A stretch of DNA of 64,000 bases from Actinoplanes couchii (lineage in GTDB: Bacteria > Actinomycetota > Actinomycetes > Mycobacteriales > Micromonosporaceae). Of the stretch, positions 51,504 through 60,681 are shown one piece after another. The notes beneath the pieces are model-generated. The model was not told the origin of the DNA and did no database searches. It was given only the letters and a program-made list of their open reading frames with translations. The DNA lies in the NCBI RefSeq assembly GCF_016862075.1, contig NZ_BOMG01000052.1, forward strand, positions 62,001 to 126,000, written 5' to 3'. Each line of letters begins with the position of its first letter. Within the stretch, counting starts at the first letter, position 1. Made by a program: the position numbers and the translations under genes.

Positions 51504-51653
51504 GCCGATCCCCCCAGGTACTGCCGTGTTCCGTAAACCGTTCACGTCTCCGCCCTGCAAACCCTAGCCATGCGGGGCGGAGACGTGGGGATCGAACAGC
51601 TGACGGTTCGGTCATAAAAGCCGGACAACCGGCTGACCTGGGAAATCAGCCCA

Positions 51654-52559
51654 TTACGAGCGGTCGCGGTACGTCCACGAAGCGTCGCCGAGGGTGGACC
51701 GGCCGGCCCGTCCCTGGGGCTGCTGACTCGCCGGCGGACCACCGAACTGGGCCTGCTGGACGGGCGGCTGCGGGTTCGCCAGCCGGTCCTCCATGCGCTG
51801 CGCGAGGTAGGCGATGGCCTCCCGGTCCTCCTCGGTGGGCGCGGACACCAGGGCGTACCCCATGCCGATGATCGCGAAGACGACCGCGGCGCCGACCGGC
51901 ACGAGCAGACCGGCGGCGGTGGCGCCCTCGACCGAGCCGAAGGTGTTGGGTTCACCGGTCACCGACATGGCGAGCATGCCGGTGAAGTGCATGCCGTTGA
52001 CCGCGATGCCCATCACCAGGGCGGAGATGAAGATCGCGATCGGCTTGGTGACGGTGATCGCGAGGTAGAGCGCGACGGTGGCCGCGATCACGGCGATCGC
52101 GATGGAGAGCCCGACCTCACGGCCGGCGTAGTGGATCTCGCCGCGCAGTTCCATCGCGGCCATGCCGCAGTAGTGCATCGCGGCGACGCCCAGACCGGCC
52201 AGCACGCCGCCGATCAGGATGCGGCCCTTGGAGGCGGTCCGGCCGAGCAGCGCGATCGCGAGACCGACGCCGACCGAGACCAGGGCGATGAGTGCGCTCG
52301 CCACGGTCAGGCCGATGTCGTACCGGATCGGGGTGCCCTCGACGTCGAAGCCGAGCATGGCGACGAAGTGCATGCTCCAGATCGCCGTGGCGCCGATGGC
52401 GACCGCGGCCAGGGTGAGCCACCAGAAGCGCTCGCCACGGGTCTTCGATGACCGGAGACGCACAGCGCTGGTGAGGCCGAGTAGGGATCCGAGTACAGAG
52501 AGGATGTAACTGACCGTGGGGGTCAGGGCACCGTATTCGAAGTGATGGATCTGCGCCAT
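51654..52559 (-). CDS. MHYT-domain sensory membrane protein (second copy)
   Basis: 301 residues, seven membrane helices (about 10-235), three MHYT signatures: MHFVAM, MHYCGM, MHFTGM. It opens MAQIHHFEYGALTPTVSYIL, like the protein at 14257 (MADVHHFTYG), so the two are paralogues. The short cytosolic tail is Gln/Pro-rich and has no output domain. Same inferred copper or redox sensing. The ATG at 52559 is chosen. Confidence 0.87.
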   Translation of the reverse strand: MAQIHHFEYGALTPTVSYILSVLGSLLGLTSAVRLRSSKTRGERFWWLTLAAVAIGATAIWSMHFVAMLGFDVEGTPIRYDIGLTVASALIALVSVGVGLAIALLGRTASKGRILIGGVLAGLGVAAMHYCGMAAMELRGEIHYAGREVGLSIAIAVIAATVALYLAITVTKPIAIFISALVMGIAVNGMHFTGMLAMSVTGEPNTFGSVEGATAAGLLVPVGAAVVFAIIGMGYALVSAPTEEDREAIAYLAQRMEDRLANPQPPVQQAQFGGPPASQQPQGRAGRSTLGDASWTYRDRS

Positions 52560-52642
52560 CTCGCGCTGTTCCTCTCGTTTCGCGATTCCGCGGGGCTGAA
52601 TGCGGCCGTACCACTGCCATGGGCGTGACTGATTGTGACGCA

Positions 52643-52662
52643 CGTTTCCTTACCGGGAAACG
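52643..52662. terminator. Hairpin in the gap between MHYT and REC-GAF genes
   Basis: CGTTTCC-TTACCG-GGAAACG is a 7-bp stem 165 bases beyond the REC-GAF stop and 84 bases before the MHYT start. It may be a leader hairpin or a late terminator. The rest of the 267-base gap shows only a short GATCA/TGATC dyad (52743-52760). Confidence 0.35.
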
Positions 52663-52826
52663 AGCATCAGGTCTCGATTCAGATCACGCCGAAGATGACG
52701 CCGTAGGGCTCTGCCCGCACCTATCGCGACACACGGGCACAGATCATTGCACAGTGATCACCAGGACAACAGTGCCGACTGAGGTAACTATCCGTAATGT
52801 TTGGGAAAGCGGAAGAAAAGCACGGA

Positions 52827-53696
52827 TCAGCCCGCTCGAGCGAGAAGTACCAATGCCTGGGCCCGCTGCGAATGCAGGATCTGGACGGTGTCCTCGGTGC
52901 AGGTACCCGGCTTGAAGTCCATCACACACAACGTTCCGACCACGTGCCCCTCGGCCGAGTTGAGCGGCACGCTGGCGTACGAGCGGACTCCGCTGACCGA
53001 GAACAGCGGTGAGGTGGCGTACTCCTCGTCGGTGGTGCTGTCGCCGATCAGCACCGGGACGTCCTCGGCCACCACGATGGTGTCCGGTGACCATTCGACG
53101 GGCACGCCGCCGGCCTCGCGGACCCACCGGGGCATGCCGTGCGATCCGGCGACCACCACGCTGTCGTTGAGCACCAGCGTGATCGCGGCCGACGGCACCC
53201 CGGTCAGTTCGGAGAGCCGCTCGGCGAAGGCGTCCAGCGCCTCGGCGTGGGCCGGCCGGGTCAGGTAGTCGGAGACGGCGAGCAGCCGGCCCACGTCGAC
53301 GAGCTGGCCGGCCGGGTCCTGGTGGTGGTCGATCGCCCCGTCGATGCGGGACGCCAGCAGTTCGTTGGCGGCGTCGAGCACGTGTTTCGGGCGTACCGGC
53401 TTGGAGATCGTCATGTCGCACAGCCCGCGGGCGGCGGCGGGTGTCGCGGCGGACAGCATGATCACCGGAATTCCGGCGGTGGCCGGGGCGCCGCGCAGCC
53501 GGCCGGCCACGTCCAGCCCGCTCAGGCCGGGCATGTGGTGGTCGAGGATGACCAGATCCGGACCCTCTTCGGAGATCATGTCCAGGGCGCCCTGGCCCGA
53601 GTCCGCGGTCCGCACGGTGTGACCGGCGTTGCTCAGGACGGTGGAGAGCAGCGAAGCGATGTCACTGTCATCCTCCGCGACCACGATCGACGCCAT
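52827..53696 (-). CDS. REC-GAF response regulator
   Basis: 289 residues: a canonical receiver domain (1-118) with Asp9, Asp10, phospho-acceptor Asp52 (VILDHHMPG) and Lys in SKPVRP, followed by a GAF domain (about 145-285; WSPDTIVVAEDVPVLIGDST, SYASVPLNSAEGHVVGTLCV, MD). There is no DNA-binding or enzymatic output, so it should act through protein contact. Its kinase is not in the window. ATG at 53696. Confidence 0.88.
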   Translation of the reverse strand: MASIVVAEDDSDIASLLSTVLSNAGHTVRTADSGQGALDMISEEGPDLVILDHHMPGLSGLDVAGRLRGAPATAGIPVIMLSAATPAAARGLCDMTISKPVRPKHVLDAANELLASRIDGAIDHHQDPAGQLVDVGRLLAVSDYLTRPAHAEALDAFAERLSELTGVPSAAITLVLNDSVVVAGSHGMPRWVREAGGVPVEWSPDTIVVAEDVPVLIGDSTTDEEYATSPLFSVSGVRSYASVPLNSAEGHVVGTLCVMDFKPGTCTEDTVQILHSQRAQALVLLARAG

Positions 53697-53798
53697 ATGG
53701 TGTTCTCCCTCGCTCGGCCCGACGATAACCCCATCGGCCGGAACCCCGGCGATGAACAGGGAATACCTCGAGATTCACGGTCGACGTAGGGTTGGCCC

Positions 53799-55040
53799 AT
53801 GCGGGAGCGTCTGACCAACTGGGCCGGGAACATCGTCTTCGGAGCACAACGGCTGCACCGGCCGGGAAGTGTCGACGAGCTGCGGGAGACACTGGCCGGC
53901 ACCACCCGGGCCCGGGTGCTCGGAAGCGGACACTCCTTCAACCGTCTCGCCGACACCGACGGCGACCTGATCTCCCTGGCCGGTCTGCCGCGCACGGTCG
54001 AGATCGGTCCCGGCCGGGCCACGGTCCGCACCGACGGCGGCATCCGCTACGGCGAGCTGGCCACCCGGCTCGCCGCCGAGGGGCTGGCCGTGCACAACAT
54101 GGCGTCGCTGCCGCACATCTCGGTGGCCGGTGCGGTCGCCACCGCCACCCACGGTTCCGGCGTCCGGCACGGCAACCTGGCGACCGCGGTCTCCGGGCTG
54201 GAGATAGTCCGCGCCGACGGGACGCTCGCCGTGCTGACCCGCGCCGACCCGGAGTTCGCCGGTGCGGTGGTCCATCTCGGCGCGCTCGGGGTGATCACCG
54301 CGCTGACGCTCGACGTGGTCGAGGCGTTCGAGCTGCGGCAGTACGTCTACGAGAACCTCCCCGCCGAAGCCCTCGACGAGCACCTGGACGAGATCCTGGC
54401 GTCCGGTTACAGCGTCAGCCTGTTCACCCGCTGGACCGGCACCGGCATCGACCAGGTCTGGCTGAAACGGGCCGAGCCGCTGACCGGTGACCTGTTCGGC
54501 GCCACCCCGGCCGACGGACCGCGCCACCCGGTGCCCGGCATGCCCGCGCTGAACTGCACCGAGCAGGGCGGGGTGCCCGGCCCGTGGCAGGAGCGGCTGC
54601 CGCATTTCCGGATGGAGTTCACCCCGAGCAGCGGCGAGGAGCTGCAGTCCGAGTGGCATGTGCCGCGGACGGCCGGGCGGGCGGCGCTGGCCGCGGTCGC
54701 CGGGCTGCGCGAGCGGGTGTCGGCGGTGCTGCAGGTCTGCGAGATCCGGACGATCGCCGCCGACGACCTGTGGCTGAGCCCGAACCACGAGCGCGACAGT
54801 CTGGCCCTGCACTTCACCTGGATCGCCGACACCGGGGCCGTGCTGCCGGTGGTGGCCGAGCTGGAGGCGGCGCTGGCCCCGCTGGGCGCCCGGCCGCACT
54901 GGGGCAAGGTCTTCACCACCGATCCGGCCGGGCTGCGGGCCGCCTACCCCCGGTTCGGTGACTTCGCCGAGCTGGTCGCCCGGTTCGACCCGGCCGGGAA
55001 GTTCCGTAACGCGTGGCTGGAGTCCCTGCTCGGGGCGTGA
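53799..55040 (+). CDS. FAD-dependent alditol oxidase-like enzyme
   Basis: 413 residues, VAO family. His45 in VLGSGHSFNR is the likely covalent FAD site. HISVAGAVATATHGSG is the second FAD motif. The C-terminal CEIRTIAADDLWLSPN and HWGKVF match the substrate-site Glu/Arg and Lys of Streptomyces alditol oxidase. It oxidises xylitol, sorbitol or related polyols with oxygen, giving an aldose and peroxide. The ATG at 53799 is chosen. Next to a convergent rhodanese. Confidence 0.86.
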   Translation: MRERLTNWAGNIVFGAQRLHRPGSVDELRETLAGTTRARVLGSGHSFNRLADTDGDLISLAGLPRTVEIGPGRATVRTDGGIRYGELATRLAAEGLAVHNMASLPHISVAGAVATATHGSGVRHGNLATAVSGLEIVRADGTLAVLTRADPEFAGAVVHLGALGVITALTLDVVEAFELRQYVYENLPAEALDEHLDEILASGYSVSLFTRWTGTGIDQVWLKRAEPLTGDLFGATPADGPRHPVPGMPALNCTEQGGVPGPWQERLPHFRMEFTPSSGEELQSEWHVPRTAGRAALAAVAGLRERVSAVLQVCEIRTIAADDLWLSPNHERDSLALHFTWIADTGAVLPVVAELEAALAPLGARPHWGKVFTTDPAGLRAAYPRFGDFAELVARFDPAGKFRNAWLESLLGA

Positions 55041-55463
55041 TCAGCAGCCGCAGTGCGCGCCGGCCGGGGCGGTCAGGTCGTCGACCGGGCGGCTGACGAG
55101 GCCGGTCGCGCACTGCACCGGGAATCCTTCGCGCACCCAGTACTCGTACCCGCCGATCATCTCTTTGACCTGGTAGCCGAGCCGGGCGAACTCCAGCGCG
55201 GCCCGGGTCGCCCCGTTGCACCCCGGCCCCCAGCAGTAGGTGACCACCGCGCTGCCGGCCGGGACCAGTGCGGCGGCCCGCCCGGCGATCTCCCGGGTGG
55301 GCAGGTGGACGGCGCCCGGCAGGTGCCCCTGGTCCCAGGCCTCGATGCTCCGGGAGTCGATCACCAGATGGCCCGGGGTGCCGGCCGCCAGGGCCTGCTG
55401 GACGTCGCTCACGTCGGTCTCGAAGCGGAGCCGGTTACTGAAGTGCTCGATCGCGCTGGTCAT
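55041..55463 (-). CDS. Rhodanese-like sulfurtransferase
   Basis: 140 residues, one rhodanese domain (about 25-115). The active-site loop is CWGPGCNGATRAA with the catalytic Cys likely the first one. VIDSRSIEAWDQGHLPGAVH is the conserved structural segment. A C-terminal Cys pair (HCGC) could bind metal or help transfer sulfur. Stop codons of this and the oxidase gene abut at 55040/55041. Confidence 0.87.
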   Translation of the reverse strand: MTSAIEHFSNRLRFETDVSDVQQALAAGTPGHLVIDSRSIEAWDQGHLPGAVHLPTREIAGRAAALVPAGSAVVTYCWGPGCNGATRAALEFARLGYQVKEMIGGYEYWVREGFPVQCATGLVSRPVDDLTAPAGAHCGC

Positions 55464-55534
55464 GCCCCTGATCGTGCCGCCGCCCGACCCGAATCCCCAG
55501 TGGCGCGCAGGACACCGGCCGCTAAGATCCCGCC

Positions 55535-56485
55535 ATGCGTAGTGTCGCGGTCCTGGCGTACGACGGCATGTCCGTCTTCGAGACCGGCATCGTCACCGAG
55601 GTGTTCGGACTGCCGAGACCCGAGTTCGACTTCCCCTGGTACGAGCTGACCATCTGCGCCGAGACCCCCGGCCCGGTCCGGCTGGTCGGCGGCGCCAGCC
55701 TGCACACCGACCGGGGCCTGGACGTCTTCGCCGCCGCGGACACGCTGATCGTCCCCGGCGTCCCGGACGTGCGCCGGGAGACGTCCCCCGCGCTGGCCGC
55801 CACCCTGCGGTCGGCGCACGCTCGTGGCGCCCGGGTCATGTCGATCTGTTCGGGGGCTTTCGCCCTGGCCGGGGCCGGCCTGCTGGACGGCCGCCGGGCC
55901 ACCACCCACTGGCGGTACGCGGACGTCCTGCGCCGCCGTTTCCCCGCCGTCGAGGTGGACGCCGACGTGCTCTACATCGACCACGGTGACGTGCTGACCA
56001 GCGCGGGCAGCGCCGCCGGCCTGGACCTGTGCCTGCACGTGATCCGCCGTGACCACGGCCCGACGGTCGCCAACACGGTGGCCCGCCGCCTGGTGGTCCA
56101 GCCACACCGCGACGGCGGTCAGGCCCAGTTCGTCGAGGCGCCGGTGACCGGGGATCCGGAGGACGCCCGGGTGGCCCGCAGCATGGACTGGGCCCTCGGC
56201 AATCTGGCGGCACCGATCACGGTGGCGCTGCTGGCGAGGCAGGCGCACATGTCGTCCCGCACGTACCTACGTCATTTCCAGCGCGCGACCGGCACCAGCC
56301 CGATCCGCTGGCTAATCGACAAGCGGGTGCAGGCGAGCCTGCCCCTGCTGGAGACGACCCGCACCCCGATCGAGGAGGTGGCGACGACTGTCGGCTTCGA
56401 GACCGCGGTGACGTTCCGCCACCACTTCACCCAGACGATGCGGACCTCCCCCTCCGCGTACCGCCGGGCGTTCCAGACCGCCTAG
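55535..56485 (+). CDS. GlxA-type regulator (DJ-1/PfpI + AraC)
   Basis: 316 residues: an N-terminal DJ-1/PfpI domain (about 1-190; the nucleophile-elbow Cys in MSICSGAFALAGAG) and two AraC-type helix-turn-helix units (about 215-312; LARQAHMSSRTYLRHFQRA, IEEVATTVGFETAVTFRHHF). Family members control detoxification or catabolic genes. The stop overlaps the GH42 stop on the other strand. Confidence 0.92.
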   Translation: MRSVAVLAYDGMSVFETGIVTEVFGLPRPEFDFPWYELTICAETPGPVRLVGGASLHTDRGLDVFAAADTLIVPGVPDVRRETSPALAATLRSAHARGARVMSICSGAFALAGAGLLDGRRATTHWRYADVLRRRFPAVEVDADVLYIDHGDVLTSAGSAAGLDLCLHVIRRDHGPTVANTVARRLVVQPHRDGGQAQFVEAPVTGDPEDARVARSMDWALGNLAAPITVALLARQAHMSSRTYLRHFQRATGTSPIRWLIDKRVQASLPLLETTRTPIEEVATTVGFETAVTFRHHFTQTMRTSPSAYRRAFQTA

Positions 56486-58449
56486 GTCCGGAAGGTCAGG
56501 ATCGTCGAGCCGCCGGGCTGCACCGTCACCGACGCCGGGACCGGGCGGCCCGTTGTCGCGTCGTGGGCGGGGGCCGGCAGCGGGACCTGGCCGGGGACGT
56601 CGCCGTGGTTGAACAGGAAGAGCAGGTCGCCCCGGCGGACCGCCTCGACCTTCGGTGGCAGGCCGGGCAGCACCGGCATCACACCCGCCTCGGCGGCCAC
56701 CTGGTCCAGCAGGCGGCGCAGCGCGTCGTCGTCCAGTCCCGGCGAGAGGTACCAGGCGGCGCCGAGACCGAGGCGGTTGTGGGTGATCGCGGGAGCGCCG
56801 GCCAGCACGTCGCCGGCGTACCTGACCAGGGTCTCCGCTCCGGCCGTCTCGACCCGTTCGCTCCACCGCAGTCCGCGGTCGCCGTTGTCGAGGGCGATCG
56901 ACTCGCCGCCGGCCAGCGGCCGCCACTCGACCACGCGTACCCCGAGGACGTCGCGGAACGCGCCGGGATAGCCGCCGAGACGGATCCGCCCGTCCGGTTC
57001 GGCGATGCCGCTGAGATGGTCCACCACCAGGTGGCCTCCGGCGGCGACAAATTCCCGCAGGGCGGCCGCGGCCTGGTCGGAGACGAGATAAAGATGCGGA
57101 AGAATCACTATTTTGTACGATCGGAGCCGCGCCGCGAAGTCGTCCGTCCCGGGGAAGACGAAGTCGGTCGCGACGCCGGACCGGTACAGCGCCCGGTGCG
57201 CCTGCTGCACCGCCCCGGCGTAATCGATCTCCTTCGACGGCAGCCCGCCGCCCTGCAGCGCCCACCACGACGGCGCGTCCCAGGCGATCGCGACCTGCGC
57301 CGTGTTCGCACCGAGCTCCTGCCGGCCGAGCGTTTTCAGGGTGCGGCCGAGCCCGATCGCCTCCCGGAAGACCGGGCTGTCCGGGCCGGCGTGCGGCACC
57401 AGCGCCGAGTGGAACATCTCGGCCCCGCCGCGCGGCTGCCGCCACTGGAAGTACATCGCCCCGCGGGAGCCCCGGGCCAGGTAGGACAGGCTGTTGCGGG
57501 TCAGCTGGCCGGGTTCCTTGGCGTGCATCCGGCCGGGTGTGTAGACCAGGTTCGGCGCGGTCTCCATCAGCAGCCACGATCCGTCGCCCCAGCCGCGGGC
57601 CAGGTCACCGCCGAACGCGGTCTCCACCTCGGCGTCGTACCCGGAGGTCGCCGGGTAGTGGTCGACGGCCACCAGGTCCACTTCGGAGGCCCAGCGCGCG
57701 TGGTCGACGCTGACCCAGCCGCCCTGCACGAAGTTGGTGGTGACCGGCACCGCCGGGTTGGCCTCGCGCAGCAGGTCACGCTGCTCGACGTAACCACCGA
57801 GCAGCTCGTCGGAGAGGAACCGGCGGAAGTCCAGCACGTGCGCCGGGTTCGGCAGGTACTGGGTGGCGCGGGGCGGCAGGATCTGCGCCCAGTCCGAGTA
57901 GCGCTGGCTCCAGAACGCCGTGGTCCAGGCCTCGTTCAGCGCGTCCAGCTCGCCGTGTTTCTTCTGCAGCCAGCTCCGGAAGGCGGCGGCGGTGAAGTCG
58001 CAGCGGCAGTCGGTGCCGTACTCGTTGTGCACGTGCCACATCGCCAGCGCCGGATGGTGGGCGTACCGCTCGGCCAGCTTGCCGGCGATGGTCCGGGCGG
58101 CGGCGCGGTAGGCGGGGGCCGACACGCAGTAAGTGTCCCGGCTGCCGTGGCTGAGCCGCACCCCGTCGGCGGTGACCGGCATCGCCTCCGGGTGGGCCAG
58201 GGTGAACCAGGGCGGCGGCGACGCGGTCGGGGTGGCCAGGGCGACCCGGATGCCGCCCTCGTGCAGCCGGTCGAGCACCCGGTCCAGCCAGGCGAACTCG
58301 AAGCGGCCCGGCTCGGGCTGCAGATTCGACCAGGAGAAGACACCGACCGTGGCGATCGTCACGTTCGCCTGACGCATCAGCGTGACATCCTCGTCCAGGA
58401 CCTCCTCCGGCCACTGCTCCGGGTTGTGGTCCCCGCCGAAGAAGATCAT
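56482..58449 (-). CDS. GH42 beta-galactosidase
   Basis: 655 residues: TIM barrel with the acid/base Glu in MWHVHNEYG and nucleophile Glu in WLLMETAPN, then a trimerisation domain and a small beta domain. Starts MIFFGGDHNPEQWPE. It cuts beta-galactosides, often from plant arabinogalactan, inside the cell. The ATG at 58449 has GGGTGGG upstream; the longer frame to 58761 is a shadow. Divergent from GH95 over a 49-base gap. Confidence 0.93.
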   Translation of the reverse strand: MIFFGGDHNPEQWPEEVLDEDVTLMRQANVTIATVGVFSWSNLQPEPGRFEFAWLDRVLDRLHEGGIRVALATPTASPPPWFTLAHPEAMPVTADGVRLSHGSRDTYCVSAPAYRAAARTIAGKLAERYAHHPALAMWHVHNEYGTDCRCDFTAAAFRSWLQKKHGELDALNEAWTTAFWSQRYSDWAQILPPRATQYLPNPAHVLDFRRFLSDELLGGYVEQRDLLREANPAVPVTTNFVQGGWVSVDHARWASEVDLVAVDHYPATSGYDAEVETAFGGDLARGWGDGSWLLMETAPNLVYTPGRMHAKEPGQLTRNSLSYLARGSRGAMYFQWRQPRGGAEMFHSALVPHAGPDSPVFREAIGLGRTLKTLGRQELGANTAQVAIAWDAPSWWALQGGGLPSKEIDYAGAVQQAHRALYRSGVATDFVFPGTDDFAARLRSYKIVILPHLYLVSDQAAAALREFVAAGGHLVVDHLSGIAEPDGRIRLGGYPGAFRDVLGVRVVEWRPLAGGESIALDNGDRGLRWSERVETAGAETLVRYAGDVLAGAPAITHNRLGLGAAWYLSPGLDDDALRRLLDQVAAEAGVMPVLPGLPPKVEAVRRGDLLFLFNHGDVPGQVPLPAPAHDATTGRPVPASVTVQPGGSTILTFRT

Positions 58450-58461
58450 CTGTACCCACCC

Positions 58462-58489
58462 TTGACATTTAGTTTGGTCTCTAAACAAA
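58462..58489. promoter_or_regulatory. Compact operator/promoter between GH42 and GH95
   Basis: TTGACA (58462-58467) is a perfect -35 for the plus strand. Just after it TTTAG (58468-58472) and CTAAA (58481-58485) form a dyad with an 8-base centre. CTAAACAAA (58481-58489) is the complement of TTTGTTTAG in the xyl region. One regulator could control both genes and perhaps the ABC importer. Confidence 0.45.
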
Positions 58490-58498
58490 GTATTGACC

Positions 58499-60637
58499 GT
58501 GCAGAGCCCCGTCAATCCATCGTTCCGTGACTCGACCAGCGCCGAGGACTGGGAACACGCCCTGATCAGTGGAAACGGCCGGCAGGGCGCGCTCTGCCAC
58601 GGATCACCCACCGTGCTGCGTTTCACCCTCGCGCACGAGGATCTCTTCCAGCCGGTCACCGAACCACTGCCCGCACCGCACACCGCCCCGGCCCTGCCCC
58701 GGCTGCGGGGGCTGCTGGCCACCGACCGGTTCCGCGACGCGGCCCGCGCGGTGTGCGACATCGCGGTTCACGAGCATTCCGGGTACCGGGAAACACGCTG
58801 GATCGATCCGCTGATCGGCGCGGGAACGCTGACTTTCACCCCGGCGTCACCCGGCTCCGGTTATCAACGCGGCACCGACTTCGCCACCGGCGTGGTCCGC
58901 CAGACGTGGGACGGGGTGACCGTCGACGCGTTCGTGTCCCGGGTCGCCGACGCGCTCGTCATCCGGATCACCGGCACCGACGGGGTGGTCGGCATCGATC
59001 CGATCGACGGCGAGCCGGAGAAACCGGTCCGGCACACCGTCGACCGGCTCGGCGACGACCTGGTGCTCACCGGCACATTCCCGGGGGAACTGTGGACGGG
59101 AGCACTGGACGGCTGGACCGTGGCGGTGCGGGTCCGGCGTACCGCGCAATCGGTGTTGATCGTGGCCCGGACCGCGACCGGAACGCGCACGCCCGCCACC
59201 GCCCTGGCCGCCCTGCCCACCGAAGACTTCGACGAACTGCTGAAAGAGCACGCCGCCGTGCACCGCGACCTGTACGAACGGTCCGAACTGGACCTCGGCG
59301 GGCATCGGGCGCAGACCCTGTTCGACGCCGGCCGGTACGCGATCATCAGCAGCACCGGCGCCACCCCGCCCACCCTGCAGGGCGTCTGGAGCGGCACCTG
59401 GTCACCGCCGTGGCGCAGCGGCTGGACCATCGACGGCAACCTGCAGGCCGCCCTGCTCGCCGTGCACACCACCGGCACCCCGGAGCTGATGCCGCCGCTG
59501 TTCGACCTGCTCGACCGCCAACTCGGCGACTACCGGGAGAACGCGCGCCGCCTCTACGGACTGCCCGGCCTGTTCATCCCCGCGCACCTGGGCACCCACG
59601 GCCGGGCGAACCACTTCGGCCCGGTCTGGTGCCTCACCATGTGGACCACCGGCGCCGCCTGGCTGGCCCGCCTCTACCTGGAGCACTGGCAGCACACCGG
59701 CGACCGGGAGTTCCTGGCGGACCGGGCGCTGCCGTTCCTGCGCGAGGCCGCCGCGTTCCACCTCGGGTTCGCCGAGATCCACGACGGGCGGGCCCGGTTC
59801 AGCCCGTCCTACTCCCCCGAGAACGACCCCGGCCAGGACGGTGATCAGGCATGTGTGGACGCCACCCTGGACGTGCAGGCGGTCGGCGCCCTGCTCCGCG
59901 GCCTGCTGACGATCACCGCGGAGCTGGGGATCGACGACCCGGACGCGGTCCGCTGGCGGGCGCTGCTGGCCGCGCTGCCGGCCTACCGGATCAACGACGC
60001 CGGTGAGCTGGCCGAATGGATCGACGGGCGTTTCCCCGACAACCACGAGCATCGGCACTGCAGCCACCTCTACCCGTTCTACTACGGCGGCGACCCGGCG
60101 TTCGACGAAGATCAAGCCCTCAGAGCGGCTGCGGTACGGGCGGTGCGGGCCCGGTTGCGGTGGTGGCTGTCCGAGGCGTCCGACGAGATGGGGTACGGGC
60201 TGGCACTGCTCGGTGTGGCAGCGGCCCATCTGGGGCTGGCCGAGGAGGCGTACGCGGCGCTGACCCGGATCGGTGAGGCCTACTGGCGCCCGAACATGGT
60301 CCCCACCCACAACCGGGACCACATGTTCAACGTGGACCTGGCCGGTGGTTATCCGGCCCTGGTGGTGGCGATGCTGCTGCACAGCCGGGACGTGCGGACC
60401 GACGGTGTCGCCCGGATCGAGCTGCTGCCCGCGCTGCCGTCGGCCTGGCCGTCCGGCCGGGTCCGCGGACTGATCGCCCGGGGCCCGGTGACCGTCGATC
60501 TGACCTGGACCCCGTCGTCGGTGACAGCGGTGCTGACGTCCGCGGTGGACCGCACCGTGGAACTCTCGTTCCCCGGCGGCTCGGCGACCCTGCGGCTGGC
60601 CGCCGGAGTTCCGGTCACCGTCGACCGGGCCCGGTAG
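58499..60637 (+). CDS. GH95 alpha-L-fucosidase/galactosidase
   Basis: About 712 residues: an N-terminal beta-sandwich (LISGNGRQGALCHGSPT) and an (alpha/alpha)6 barrel with GH95 blocks LQGVWSGTWSPPWRSGWT, FSPSYSPENDPGQDGD and HEHRHCSHLYPFYYGG, and a C-terminal beta domain. It removes alpha-1,2-L-fucose or alpha-L-galactose by inversion. No signal peptide. Start at GTG 58499 or TTG 58493; if the TTGACA at 58462 is used, the mRNA would be nearly leaderless. Confidence 0.88.
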   Translation: MQSPVNPSFRDSTSAEDWEHALISGNGRQGALCHGSPTVLRFTLAHEDLFQPVTEPLPAPHTAPALPRLRGLLATDRFRDAARAVCDIAVHEHSGYRETRWIDPLIGAGTLTFTPASPGSGYQRGTDFATGVVRQTWDGVTVDAFVSRVADALVIRITGTDGVVGIDPIDGEPEKPVRHTVDRLGDDLVLTGTFPGELWTGALDGWTVAVRVRRTAQSVLIVARTATGTRTPATALAALPTEDFDELLKEHAAVHRDLYERSELDLGGHRAQTLFDAGRYAIISSTGATPPTLQGVWSGTWSPPWRSGWTIDGNLQAALLAVHTTGTPELMPPLFDLLDRQLGDYRENARRLYGLPGLFIPAHLGTHGRANHFGPVWCLTMWTTGAAWLARLYLEHWQHTGDREFLADRALPFLREAAAFHLGFAEIHDGRARFSPSYSPENDPGQDGDQACVDATLDVQAVGALLRGLLTITAELGIDDPDAVRWRALLAALPAYRINDAGELAEWIDGRFPDNHEHRHCSHLYPFYYGGDPAFDEDQALRAAAVRAVRARLRWWLSEASDEMGYGLALLGVAAAHLGLAEEAYAALTRIGEAYWRPNMVPTHNRDHMFNVDLAGGYPALVVAMLLHSRDVRTDGVARIELLPALPSAWPSGRVRGLIARGPVTVDLTWTPSSVTAVLTSAVDRTVELSFPGGSATLRLAAGVPVTVDRAR

Positions 60638-60642
60638 GTGGA

Positions 60643-60675
60643 TCCGGGCCGGCGCCTGCCCCGCGCCGGCCCGGA
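60643..60675. terminator. Bidirectional terminator
   Basis: TCCGGGCCGGCGC (60643-60655) with GCGCCGGCCCGGA (60663-60675), a perfect 13-bp stem with a 7-base loop between the convergent GH95 and permease genes. Confidence 0.8.
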
Positions 60676-60681
60676 CGATCC

